The position numbers and the translations under genes were made by a program. A stretch of 64,000 nucleotides of DNA from Actinomyces gerencseriae DSM 6844 (GTDB lineage: Bacteria; Actinomycetota; Actinomycetes; Actinomycetales; Actinomycetaceae): NCBI RefSeq assembly GCF_000429265.1, contig NZ_KE386873.1:172141-236140 (forward strand). Direction: 5' to 3'. The notes under the pieces were generated by a model, which did not search any database, was not told the origin of the DNA, and worked only from the letters and a program-made list of their open reading frames with translations. Positions 9,446 to 16,948 of this stretch are shown here, one piece after another (within the stretch, counting starts at the first letter, position 1; each line of letters starts with the position of its first letter).

Positions 9446-9451
9446 ACTGTA
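9446..9451 (-). promoter_or_regulatory. Leaderless -10 box (TACAGT)
   Basis: TACAGT on the minus strand, 6 nt upstream of the GTG at 9439. There is no separate Shine-Dalgarno sequence. Confidence 0.5.
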
Positions 9452-9488
9452 GGCGCGCCCGCATGCGGCCCGGCCCGGCTCGCCCGCG

Positions 9489-9514
9489 CGAGTCCGTCGA
9501 CGACGTCGGACTCG
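9489..9514. repeat. Palindromic hairpin CGAGTCCG/CGGACTCG
   Basis: Eight-bp perfect arms (9489-9496 and 9507-9514) around TCGACGACGT. The sequence is a cousin of the palindromic elements at 20.39 and 63.39 kb. It lies between two divergent leaderless promoters. Confidence 0.45.
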
Positions 9515-9622
9515 GTCCCGGGCGCCGGGGCCGCCGCCCCCGGCCGGGCGACCGGGCCCGACGGGCCGCGCCGAGCCCGTCGAGTCCGACCGTGCGAGAC
9601 GACGCCCCGGCACCGATTCATC

Positions 9623-9628
9623 TAGGCT
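9623..9628 (+). promoter_or_regulatory. Leaderless -10 box (TAGGCT)
   Basis: TAGGCT, 7 nt before the GTG at 9636; no Shine-Dalgarno sequence between them. Confidence 0.55.
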
Positions 9629-9635
9629 TCGAGCC

Positions 9636-10613
9636 GTGACCCCCGCACAGTCCCTCAGCGCCCGCGCCCCGTCCCCGACGCCGCCCGGCGGCGTGCCGAT
9701 CGCTCCGCGCCCCCGTCGAGCCGACTACCTCCTGACCGCCGCGGCCGGGATCGTCCTGCCCCCCATGATCATGGCCCCGCTGGGCATCGCGTCGTACGCC
9801 GCCGCGGACGGCCGGCTGCCCCTGGCCGCGCTCCTCATCGCACTGGCACTGGCGGTGTGCTCCACGGCTCAGTGGTTCTTCGCCGTGCGCTCCTCGCTGG
9901 GCGGTCTCGTGGCGGGCCTGATGGCACTGGTCGTGCAGGCGATCGTGCTCCTCGCCCCGCAGGGCGCCCAGTCGTCCCCCATGCCGTGGGCACGGGCCTT
10001 CATACCCACCGGCACGCTGCTGGTGACGGCGGGCGTGCTCCTGGGCGGTTCGTGGGGCATGCGGCGCGCTCGCCGCTCCGGACGAACCGACGCCCGCCTG
10101 GCGATGCGCCTGGCCGCGGCCGACCGGACCATGGGCGTGACACCACCGGCCCCGCCGTCCAGGCGTCGCGACCACGTCCTGTCCTTCGTGGTGACGGCGA
10201 CGACGATCCCCGCCGCGCTGGTGCTCCTCCAGCACGGATACGCCGAGCTGGTCGGCCCGGGCGGGGACTCGTCGGGTCTGCCGACGGCGCTCGCCGCCCT
10301 CGCCCTGCTCGTCCTGGGCGCCCTCATCGCGGGCCGCTCGACCCTCGGCGCCCGGGTGACTGGACCGCTGCTCCTCCTGGTGGGCCTGCCGATACTGCTC
10401 CACGGCGTGTGGCCCGCGGCGCCGGGAGCCGCCCGGCTCTCACGATGGCTGCCCGATGATCCGACCGGGGTGGGCGTCATGGCGAGCGGCCTGCTGCTCA
10501 TGACGGTCGGATGGGGGGTTCACCTGGCCAGGCGCCGGGGCCGGGCGGACGAGCTGGCCGGACTCAAGAGCGCAGAGTCGGCGGCGCCGGCGAACGACAC
10601 CGACCACCCGTGA
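9636..10613 (+). CDS. Multi-pass membrane protein, unknown function
   Basis: A 325-residue protein with about eight hydrophobic segments (from roughly residue 33 to 300) after a Pro-rich N-terminal tail. An Arg-rich cytoplasmic loop lies near residues 140-185. No enzymatic motif or transporter signature is recognisable. The GTG start follows a TAGGCT box at leaderless distance. The next gene (10758) is also a membrane protein of unknown function on the same strand, and the two may be functionally linked. Confidence 0.7.
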   Translation: MTPAQSLSARAPSPTPPGGVPIAPRPRRADYLLTAAAGIVLPPMIMAPLGIASYAAADGRLPLAALLIALALAVCSTAQWFFAVRSSLGGLVAGLMALVVQAIVLLAPQGAQSSPMPWARAFIPTGTLLVTAGVLLGGSWGMRRARRSGRTDARLAMRLAAADRTMGVTPPAPPSRRRDHVLSFVVTATTIPAALVLLQHGYAELVGPGGDSSGLPTALAALALLVLGALIAGRSTLGARVTGPLLLLVGLPILLHGVWPAAPGAARLSRWLPDDPTGVGVMASGLLLMTVGWGVHLARRRGRADELAGLKSAESAAPANDTDHP

Positions 10614-10757
10614 TGCGCACCGCGGGCCCCTGCGGGCCACGCCGGTCCCCGCGGGCTCCGCGAACCACTGCGAGCCGCAGCCCACAGCGGCGACCCGGCA
10701 CGCCTCCCCGTGACCGGCCCGCCCCGCGACTACGGTAATGGTGGAGAAGGAGGCCCC

Positions 10758-12113
10758 GTGAGCACTGACAACCCCAGTCGTCCTGAGGACGAGGAGCCCG
10801 ACCGCACTGCGAGGGGCGGCCCCGTCGACGCCGGAGGCGCCCCCGCGGCCGAGGGGCCCTCCCCGGAGGCGCAGACCCCCGCACCGATGGCGGACGCCGA
10901 CGGCGGGATCCCCGCCGCGAGAGAAGAGCCCGTGCAGATCGACACGGCTGCGGCCCCGGTGCGCTCGCAACCGCTCGGCCCCGGAGTGGGAACGGCCACT
11001 CCGCTCACGGGCACGAGCGCCGCAACCCCGCGAACCGGCATGGGCGCAGCCGCCCCGCAGCCCGCCGCCCACGCGCCCGGCACCGCCGGGACCGGCACCG
11101 CGGGCCCCCTCGCGCCCGACGCGGCCGCGTCCCCCGCTCGACCCGCGCCGGACGGGGGGCCGGGACGGGCCGCACCCGCGTCGGACGCCCTGTCCGCCGC
11201 CCTGTCCCCCGGAGGGCCCGCGACGGATCCCCTCAGCCTCGAGAAGCCCGAGCCGCTCTCATTCGCCTCCGGCGCCGAGCCGCACGACGAGGCCGCCGGA
11301 TCCCCCGTCGAGGACACGGCGGTGCGCCGCCGCTCCCTGCTCACCGCGGCCCAGTCCGCCCCCGAGGGGACGCCGGACGCCGTGGGCCCGGCACCCGATG
11401 CGCCCGCCGCCCCGGCGACCGCGGTTCCCGGTGCGAGCGGGCCCGCGAGCCCCGCCCCGACGACCGGCGCGAGCACCGAGGGGGAAGCCGGAGGGAGGCC
11501 GGCCGCCGACGGCGCGGAACCGCGGAACCGCACGAGCAGAACCAGGAGCAGGTCCCACCGTGCGGACGCGGTCGACGACGACGTCCTGCTCGACGGCTCC
11601 ATCGTCGTCGGCCACCCGAAGTCACGGGCCGGAGCCCACTGGGCCGGCGTCCTCGTGTCGGTGGTGGCGCTGCCCGTGGCCTGGTTCTTCCTCCATGACG
11701 GCGCCGCCATGGCCACCGTCCGCTCACCGGACTCCTACGCCTTCGACCTGTCGGCCCGCGGACTGACCGAGCTGGCCGTGGGGGCCCTGGCGCTCGTCAT
11801 CGCCATGTGGGTGGCGCGCCTCACATCCGTCGGCAGCATCACGGTCGGCGTCATCTCGATGCTGCTGGGGCTGCCCTTCCTCGTCGCCCCGGGCGTGATG
11901 ACGGATGCCTTCTCCCCCTTCCTCGGCGACCTGAGCACCCAGTCCGCCCTCGGCCAGAGCCTGAGCACCTATCTGTGGACCGACGCGGTCACGGGCAAGT
12001 TCCTGGTCCTGGGCGTGTTCATGGCGATGCTCGGCGTCGTCTCGCACTCGGCCCGTCGCGCCGGACGTCACGAGCAGGAGGTCATCGAGCGAGGGCACCG
12101 CGCGGAGGACTGA
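10758..12113 (+). CDS. Membrane protein with long disordered Pro/Ala-rich N-terminus
   Basis: A 451-residue protein. The first 290 residues are almost entirely Pro, Ala, Gly, Thr and acidic residues, typical of a disordered cytoplasmic region. Four hydrophobic segments follow at about 308-328, 350-370, 375-395 and 425-445, and the protein ends in a charged tail. The C-terminal half resembles small actinobacterial four-helix membrane proteins, but I do not recognise a named family. The start is the GTG behind AAGGAGG with 4-nt spacing. In-frame codons further upstream lie in the promoter. Confidence 0.7.
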   Translation: MSTDNPSRPEDEEPDRTARGGPVDAGGAPAAEGPSPEAQTPAPMADADGGIPAAREEPVQIDTAAAPVRSQPLGPGVGTATPLTGTSAATPRTGMGAAAPQPAAHAPGTAGTGTAGPLAPDAAASPARPAPDGGPGRAAPASDALSAALSPGGPATDPLSLEKPEPLSFASGAEPHDEAAGSPVEDTAVRRRSLLTAAQSAPEGTPDAVGPAPDAPAAPATAVPGASGPASPAPTTGASTEGEAGGRPAADGAEPRNRTSRTRSRSHRADAVDDDVLLDGSIVVGHPKSRAGAHWAGVLVSVVALPVAWFFLHDGAAMATVRSPDSYAFDLSARGLTELAVGALALVIAMWVARLTSVGSITVGVISMLLGLPFLVAPGVMTDAFSPFLGDLSTQSALGQSLSTYLWTDAVTGKFLVLGVFMAMLGVVSHSARRAGRHEQEVIERGHRAED

Positions 12114-12187
12114 GGGACGCCGCGCGTCGGTTCCGCGCGGCCGCGGGGCCCGACTGCCGCGTCTCCCGCCTCCGGGCCCGGCTCGTC

Positions 12188-12193
12188 TAGCCT
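12188..12193 (+). promoter_or_regulatory. Leaderless -10 box (TAGCCT)
   Basis: TAGCCT, exactly 6 nt before the azlC GTG at 12200. Confidence 0.55.
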
Positions 12194-12199
12194 GAGGAC

Positions 12200-12997
12200 G
12201 TGCCCGACCCCGCCGCCCCGCCCGCGCCGTCCATGACCTCGGCGCGCGACGCCCTGCGCGAGGCCGCGCCCGTCGTCATCGGCTACGTGACCCTGGGGCT
12301 GGCCGCCGGCATGCTGCTGGTGGCCGAGGGGCTGTCCTGGTGGTGGGCGCCGCTGTGGAGCCTCGTCATCTACTCCGGGACCATGCAGATGCTGCTCGTG
12401 CCCCTGGCCGGGGCGGGGGCACCGCTGGCGGCGATCGCGGCGTCCACCGCCTTCGTCTCGGGACGGCACGTCTTCTACGGGCTGGGATTCCCACTCGACC
12501 GCGTGCGCGGCCGCCTTCCCGCTCGGCTCTACGCCGTCCACGCGATCACCGACGAAGTCTACGCGCTGCTCGCCTCCAAGGACCGCAGCAGGATGAGCGG
12601 GCGCTACATCGTCACGGTCGAGGCGGTCAGCCACCTGTCGTGGACATCGGGCACGACGGCGGGGGCGCTGGCGGGCACCGGGCTGGCGGCGCTGGTCGGC
12701 GAGGACATCGAGCTGCTGGGCTTCGTGCTGACCTCGTTGTTCGTCGTCCTGGCGATCGAGAACTGGAGGAACCATCCCGACCTCGCGGTCCTGATCATCG
12801 GCGTCCTCGCCGGCGCGGCGGGCATGGCGATCGGCAGCTCGGCGGCGCTGCTCAGCGCCCTGGGCGTGCTGGCGGTGGGGCTCATCGCCCTCTACGTCCG
12901 GCGTCGTCGGGCCCGTGCACGGGCCCGACGACGGGACCCCGACGCGGGGGCGGACGCCGCCGCGACGCGCGGGTCCCAGGAGGACCGCTCATGCTGA
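12200..12997 (+). CDS. azlC: AzlC-family branched-chain amino acid exporter subunit
   Basis: A 265-residue inner-membrane protein of the AzlC/YgaZ family, the large subunit of a two-component exporter for branched-chain and related amino acids. The family signature around PVVIGYVTLGLAAGML is at the N-terminus. TGxRHVFYGL-like SGRHVFYGLGFPL lies near residue 90, followed by DEVYAL. An Arg-rich tail ends the protein. The GTG start is leaderless. The gene overlaps azlD by 7 nt. Confidence 0.88.
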   Translation: MPDPAAPPAPSMTSARDALREAAPVVIGYVTLGLAAGMLLVAEGLSWWWAPLWSLVIYSGTMQMLLVPLAGAGAPLAAIAASTAFVSGRHVFYGLGFPLDRVRGRLPARLYAVHAITDEVYALLASKDRSRMSGRYIVTVEAVSHLSWTSGTTAGALAGTGLAALVGEDIELLGFVLTSLFVVLAIENWRNHPDLAVLIIGVLAGAAGMAIGSSAALLSALGVLAVGLIALYVRRRRARARARRRDPDAGADAAATRGSQEDRSC

Positions 12998-13314
12998 CGG
13001 ACCCTCGGATCGCCATCGCCGTCGTCGTGGTCGCGGCCATCACCTTCGCCTGCCGCATCGCCCCGTTCGCGCTCCTGCGGGGCCGCGGCGGCGGCCCGCT
13101 GGTGGACTTCCTCTCCTCGGCCATGCCGCTGGGGGTCATGATCGTGCTCGTGGCCTACACGCTCGACGGAGTCGGCACCGACCCCGCCACGTGGCTGCCG
13201 GCGCTCGCCGGGATCGGGACGACGGCGGGACTGCACCTGTGGCGCCGGTCGATCGGCCTATCGCTGATCGGAGGGACCGGGATCTACGTCGTCATCAGCC
13301 TCCTCCTGGGCTGA
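12991..13314 (+). CDS. azlD: AzlD-family exporter subunit
   Basis: A 107-residue protein with four hydrophobic segments, the usual size of the AzlD/YgaH small subunit. The N-terminal TFACRIAPFALLRG region is typical of the family. It begins inside the last codons of azlC with AGGAGG 7 nt upstream of its ATG, so the two subunits are translationally coupled. Confidence 0.85.
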   Translation: MLTDPRIAIAVVVVAAITFACRIAPFALLRGRGGGPLVDFLSSAMPLGVMIVLVAYTLDGVGTDPATWLPALAGIGTTAGLHLWRRSIGLSLIGGTGIYVVISLLLG

Positions 13315-13357
13315 GGCCGCGCACGACGCGGCCCGCGCACGGCTCGCGCCACCCGGA

Positions 13358-13363
13358 TAGGCT
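13358..13363 (+). promoter_or_regulatory. Leaderless -10 box (TAGGCT)
   Basis: TAGGCT, exactly 6 nt before the GTG at 13370. Confidence 0.55.
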
Positions 13364-13369
13364 GAACCG

Positions 13370-14308
13370 GTGCCCGTGATCGTCGCCCGCCCCGGCCCCT
13401 GGACCCATCGCGACCTCACCGCGGGCGGGACCCAGTTCCACGTCGCCCTCGCCGGACCCGAGGAGCTCCCCTCCCCCGCGGGACCCGACGAGCCCGCCGC
13501 GGGCGCCGAGAAGCCCCTGATCCTGCTCGTCCACGGCTTCCCCGAATGCTGGTGGACGTGGCGGCACGTCATCGGCCCCCTGGCGGAGGCCGATCTCCGC
13601 GTCGCCGCCGCGGACCTGCGCGGCTTCGGCGGCTCGGACCGACCGCCGTCGGGCTACGACCTGGCGACCCTGGCCTCCGACCTGGCCGCCGTCGTGCGCG
13701 CGCTGGGACACGAGCGGGCCGTCGTCGTCGGGGCGGGTCTGGGCGGGCAGGTCGCGTGGGCGCTGGCGAACCAGGAGCCGTCGACGACCACGGCGATCGT
13801 GCCCGTCGGAGCGCCGCACCCCATGGCGCTGAGGTCCTTGCGCGGCAGGGTCGTCTCCGGGGCGGCGCTGCAGTACCTGTGGCTGAAGTCGCCGATGCTG
13901 CCGGAGCGCTCGCTGCGCACGACGGCGGGCATGGACCGCCTGCTGCGATCCTGGGCGGGCCCGCGCACCAGGCAGGAGGTGGCCGAGTCGGCCGGGTACT
14001 ACGCGACCCTCATGGCGCGACCGGGGGCGGCGCACTCGGCACTGGAAGCGGTGCGCCGCACGAGGCTCGGCCGCGAGGAGATCGCCTCCCTGAGCGAGCC
14101 CGTGAGGGTCCCGGTCATGAGTGTGCAGGGCGAGCTGGACCCGGTTCAACCGGCTCAGGCCTATGCGCGTGATGTTCACCACGTCGCGGACCACCTGCGG
14201 CAGGTGACCGTGCGCGGCGTCGGGCACTTCCCCCACGAGGAGGCTCCGGATCAGTTCCTCGACGCCCTCCTGCCCTTCCTCGCCGAAATCGAGCCGACGA
14301 GGCGGTGA
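13370..14308 (+). CDS. Alpha/beta hydrolase, epoxide-hydrolase-like (EphE-like)
   Basis: A 312-residue alpha/beta-fold hydrolase. The oxyanion motif HGFPECWWTWR near 51-61 is typical of epoxide hydrolases. The nucleophile elbow, which should read G-x-D-x-G, reads VVGAGLGGQ, so the expected Asp is replaced by Ala or Gly and classical epoxide hydrolysis is uncertain. The terminal catalytic His lies in GVGHFPHEE near 287. The position upstream of nth and crp matches M. tuberculosis ephE (Rv3670), from memory. It converges with nth. Confidence 0.75.
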   Translation: MPVIVARPGPWTHRDLTAGGTQFHVALAGPEELPSPAGPDEPAAGAEKPLILLVHGFPECWWTWRHVIGPLAEADLRVAAADLRGFGGSDRPPSGYDLATLASDLAAVVRALGHERAVVVGAGLGGQVAWALANQEPSTTTAIVPVGAPHPMALRSLRGRVVSGAALQYLWLKSPMLPERSLRTTAGMDRLLRSWAGPRTRQEVAESAGYYATLMARPGAAHSALEAVRRTRLGREEIASLSEPVRVPVMSVQGELDPVQPAQAYARDVHHVADHLRQVTVRGVGHFPHEEAPDQFLDALLPFLAEIEPTRR

Positions 14309-14353
14309 GACGGCCGGGAGCCGGATCGGCGCCCGGGTCCCCTTCCCAGGGCC

Positions 14354-15115
14354 TCAGACGCCCACCCGCGGGCACAGTCCGGCGTCGGCCAGCACGCACT
14401 CGCCGCAGCGCGGCGCACGCGCGCCGCACACCGCCCGCCCGTGCTCGATGAGGCGGTGGCAGCCGTCGGTCCATCGCGCCGGATCCCACAGCGCGGCCAG
14501 ATCGCGCTCCACCCGCACCGGATCCTTCGACGTCGTCCAGCCCAGGCGGCGCGACAGGCGGCCCACATGGGTGTCCACCGTGATCGCGGGCACCCCGAAG
14601 GCGTCGCCCAGCACGACGTTGGCGGTCTTGCGCCCCACTCCGGGCAGGCTCATGAGGGCCTCGCGCGTGGGCGGCACGACGCCGCCGAAGCGCCCGGCCA
14701 GCCCGTTCCCCAGACCGATGAGCCGCCCGGCGCGGGTGCGCTGCATGCCCAGCGGCCGCAGCAGCGCCTCCAGGTCATCGGGCCTCGCGGCCGCCAGCGC
14801 AGCGGCGTCGGGGAAGGCGGCGAAGAGCGCGGGGGTGACGGTGTTGACGCGGGCGTCGGTGGTCTGCGCCGACAGGACCGTGGCCACGAGGAGCTGGAAG
14901 GGCCCGTCGTGGTCCAGGGTGCAGCGCGCGTCGGGATGAACGACCGCGAGCGCGTCGTCGACGGCGCACGCGCGCAGGGCCACTGACCCGAGGGTCCCGG
15001 TGGCCCCGGGGCCGTCGACCGGCGACGCGGTCACGGGGACGCCCCCTCGCGCCTCCCCGCGCCCCCTCATGCCGCCCCTCGCATCGTCCTCTTCCGCCCC
15101 CCTCATCGTCGTCAT
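14354..15115 (-). CDS. nth: Endonuclease III (DNA glycosylase/AP lyase)
   Basis: A base-excision-repair enzyme that removes oxidised pyrimidines and cleaves the abasic site. The helix-hairpin-helix LPGVGRKTANVVLG carries the catalytic Lys (K of GRKTA). The catalytic Asp is in ITVDTHVGRLSRRLG. A C-terminal [4Fe-4S] cluster motif is present, with the last Cys seven rather than five residues after the third (CVLADAGLC). I chose the ATG at 15115; the first 30-40 residues are then a non-conserved tail, and a later start is possible. It is divergent from crp, a conserved actinobacterial arrangement. Confidence 0.9.
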   Translation of the reverse strand: MTTMRGAEEDDARGGMRGRGEARGGVPVTASPVDGPGATGTLGSVALRACAVDDALAVVHPDARCTLDHDGPFQLLVATVLSAQTTDARVNTVTPALFAAFPDAAALAAARPDDLEALLRPLGMQRTRAGRLIGLGNGLAGRFGGVVPPTREALMSLPGVGRKTANVVLGDAFGVPAITVDTHVGRLSRRLGWTTSKDPVRVERDLAALWDPARWTDGCHRLIEHGRAVCGARAPRCGECVLADAGLCPRVGV

Positions 15116-15193
15116 AACGCCATGCACCTCGCCATGCACCTCCGCCCTCGGAGGGCTTGCTCGGATCACAATCGAGACTACAATCCTCGTCCG

Positions 15194-15209
15194 CGTGCCA
15201 CAGGTCACA
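15194..15209. promoter_or_regulatory. Candidate Crp/GlxR-type operator
   Basis: On the minus strand the sequence reads TGTGACCTGTGGCACG. The left half matches the Crp half-site TGTGA exactly, but the right half is degenerate against TCACA. It lies in the nth-crp divergent spacer about 75 bp before the crp start, so autoregulation is plausible but unproven. Confidence 0.35.
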
Positions 15210-15284
15210 AACCGTGGCAGGATATGGCACAGGGCTGCCCGCCGAAGGCCGGGACCAGCCGATCAACCCCACAGGAGGACCTTC

Positions 15285-15962
15285 GTGGAAGACAGCATCA
15301 TCGCCAGAATCCCGCTGTTCGAGGGAATGAGCCCCGAGGAGCAGGACGAGTTGCGCGCCATGATGACGCAGACGACTCTGCGTCGTGGCGAGACCCTCTT
15401 CACCGAGGGGGACGCCGGCGATCGCCTCTACATCCTGCTCTCCGGCAAGGTGAAGCTCGGCCACGCCTCGGCGGACGGCCGCGAGAACCTGCTGGCCGTG
15501 CTCGGCCCCGGCGAGGTGGTCGGCGAGCTGACCCTGTTCGATCCGGGCCCGCGCTCGACGACCGCCACCGCCGTCGCCCCCACCGAGCTGCTCGCGCTCG
15601 AGCACGGCCAGCTCATGGGCTTCATCGAGTCCCACCCGACCCTGGCCAAGGACATGCTGCGCGCCCTGGCCCAGCGCCTGCGCCGCACCAACACGGCGCT
15701 GGCCGATCTGGTCTTCTCCGACGTCCCCGGGCGCGTCGCCAAGGCCCTGCTGGACCTGGCGGACCGCTTCGGCTCGACGACGGAGGACGGCGTGCACGTG
15801 CCGCACGACCTGACCCAGGAGGAGCTCGCCCAGCTCGTCGGCGCCTCCCGCGAGACGGTCAACAAGTCGCTGGCCGAGTTCGTCTCCCGCGGCTGGATCC
15901 GCCTGGAGGGCCGCGCCGTCACGCTGCTCGACGTCGATCGCCTCCGTCGCCGCGCCCGGTGA
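15285..15962 (+). CDS. Crp/Fnr-family transcription regulator
   Basis: A 225-residue regulator with a cyclic-nucleotide-binding beta-barrel (about residues 10-120, including GEVVGELTLFDPGPRSTTA) and a C-terminal winged helix (LTQEELAQLVGASRETVNK near 175-195). The phosphate-binding cassette Arg-Ser-Thr is intact, so it should bind cAMP like mycobacterial Crp (Rv3676) or corynebacterial GlxR. The GTG start has AGGAGG 6 nt upstream. The location beside nth agrees with that of Rv3676. It is probably a global regulator. Confidence 0.88.
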   Translation: MEDSIIARIPLFEGMSPEEQDELRAMMTQTTLRRGETLFTEGDAGDRLYILLSGKVKLGHASADGRENLLAVLGPGEVVGELTLFDPGPRSTTATAVAPTELLALEHGQLMGFIESHPTLAKDMLRALAQRLRRTNTALADLVFSDVPGRVAKALLDLADRFGSTTEDGVHVPHDLTQEELAQLVGASRETVNKSLAEFVSRGWIRLEGRAVTLLDVDRLRRRAR

Positions 15963-16075
15963 CGCCCGGCGACATGCGCCCGTCGCGCCGCCGCTCCCGC
16001 CGCCCGCGCGGGGACGGCCCTCGCTGCTGGCGTCCTGAAGGCCCTGCAACGGCTTCCGCCGCCCGCGCGGGGACG

Positions 16076-16103
16076 GCGCCCCGGCGGGCGGCCCGCCGGG
16101 CGC
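16076..16103. terminator. GC-rich hairpin between crp and DUF4177
   Basis: A near-perfect inverted repeat (GCCCGCCGGGCGC on the right arm) lies in the 180-bp convergent spacer. There is no U-run, as usual for high-GC actinobacteria. Two copies of CCGCCCGCGCGGGGACGG flank it upstream. Confidence 0.45.
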
Positions 16104-16143
16104 ATGCCGCCGGGGTCCGCGACGCGGAGCTCGGGGCGAGTCG

Positions 16144-16302
16144 TCAGGCGAGCGGGCGCTTCATGTAGGCGACCAGGTTGTCCGAGCCGGCCGGGCCGGG
16201 CACGACCTGGACGAGCTCCCACCCGTCGGCGCCCCATTGATCGAGGATCTGCTTGGTGGCATGGGTGAGCAGGGGGACGGTGGCGTATTCCCAGGTGGTC
16301 AT
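16144..16302 (-). CDS. DUF4177-like small protein
   Basis: A 52-residue protein beginning MTTWEYATVPLLTHATKQI and containing DQWGADGWELVQVV, the signature of the small DUF4177 family found near crp or whiB in many actinobacteria. Function is unknown. The ATG at 16302 is preceded by a TAGGCT box at exactly 6 nt, so it is probably a leaderless transcript. Confidence 0.75.
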   Translation of the reverse strand: MTTWEYATVPLLTHATKQILDQWGADGWELVQVVPGPAGSDNLVAYMKRPLA

Positions 16303-16308
16303 GGGGCG

Positions 16309-16314
16309 AGCCTA
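16309..16314 (-). promoter_or_regulatory. Leaderless -10 box (TAGGCT)
   Basis: TAGGCT on the minus strand, 6 nt upstream of the DUF4177 start at 16302. Confidence 0.55.
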
Positions 16315-16347
16315 CGGTCAGGGCCGCGCGCGGCGGAACCGGCCGCC

Positions 16348-16674
16348 TCACCTCACACGGGCCAGGATCCTGGGGGCGCGGCGGGCGTGTATCTCGGCCA
16401 CGAGGTCGTCGTCCTCCTGCCGCAGCCACTCGCTCCAGTCGGTCACCTCGGGGAAGCGGCGCAGCAGGGCACGGCGCTCACGCTCGGTCAGTCCGCCCCA
16501 GACCCCGAAGGAGGAGTCCGAGTCGAGGGCCTCGGCGAGGCACTCCATGCGAACCGGGCACGAGAAGCACACGGGCCGGATATCCCGCTGCTCGGCGCCC
16601 TTGCCGAAAAGCTGATCTGGATCGACATCGGCGCAGGCCGCTCGGACGGCCCAGGTCTGATCGGTCGTCGTCAT
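16348..16674 (-). CDS. WhiB-family iron-sulfur regulator (WhiB4-like position)
   Basis: A 108-residue WhiB protein with four cluster-ligating cysteines (AACADVD, then VCFSCPVRMEC), the GVWGGLTERER turn and a basic C-terminal DNA-binding segment. WhiB proteins bind a redox- or NO-sensitive [4Fe-4S] cluster and act with the sigma factor. Divergence from a PonA-type PBP is the arrangement I recall for whiB4 (Rv3681c) and ponA2 (Rv3682). The start at 16674 has GGGAGAAGAAG directly upstream. A TTGACA box occurs further upstream near 16735. Confidence 0.88.
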   Translation of the reverse strand: MTTTDQTWAVRAACADVDPDQLFGKGAEQRDIRPVCFSCPVRMECLAEALDSDSSFGVWGGLTERERRALLRRFPEVTDWSEWLRQEDDDLVAEIHARRAPRILARVR

Positions 16675-16790
16675 CTTCTTCTCCCTAGTTGAGTCGACCG
16701 ACTGCGCTGTCGGCCGCATCACACCGACGACCGTATGTCAAACGTCGGCCCCACGCCAAATCCAGCCCGGGCCCGATCCGTCCCGGCCCG

Positions 16791-16812
16791 ATCCGGTCCC
16801 GGACTGGGACCG
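16791..16812. repeat. Hairpin and GGGACCGG repeats
   Basis: The sequence has perfect arms CCGGTCCC and GGGACCGG around GGACT, then repeats ACTGGGACCGG. It lies in the 274-bp whiB/PBP divergent region, which contains no gene. Confidence 0.4.
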
Positions 16813-16936
16813 GACTGGGACCGGGCCGGGCGGAGCCGCCCCCGGGGCGCGGCCCGGACGACCGTCGCCGCGAGACTCCTAGGGCTTTCTCAGGCCGATC
16901 GCGTCGTAGCCCACAGCGCACCGCAGCGATTGCCCG

Positions 16937-16942
16937 TAGGCT
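16937..16942 (+). promoter_or_regulatory. Leaderless -10 box (TAGGCT)
   Basis: TAGGCT, exactly 6 nt before the PBP ATG at 16949. Confidence 0.55.
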
Positions 16943-16948
16943 GAGACC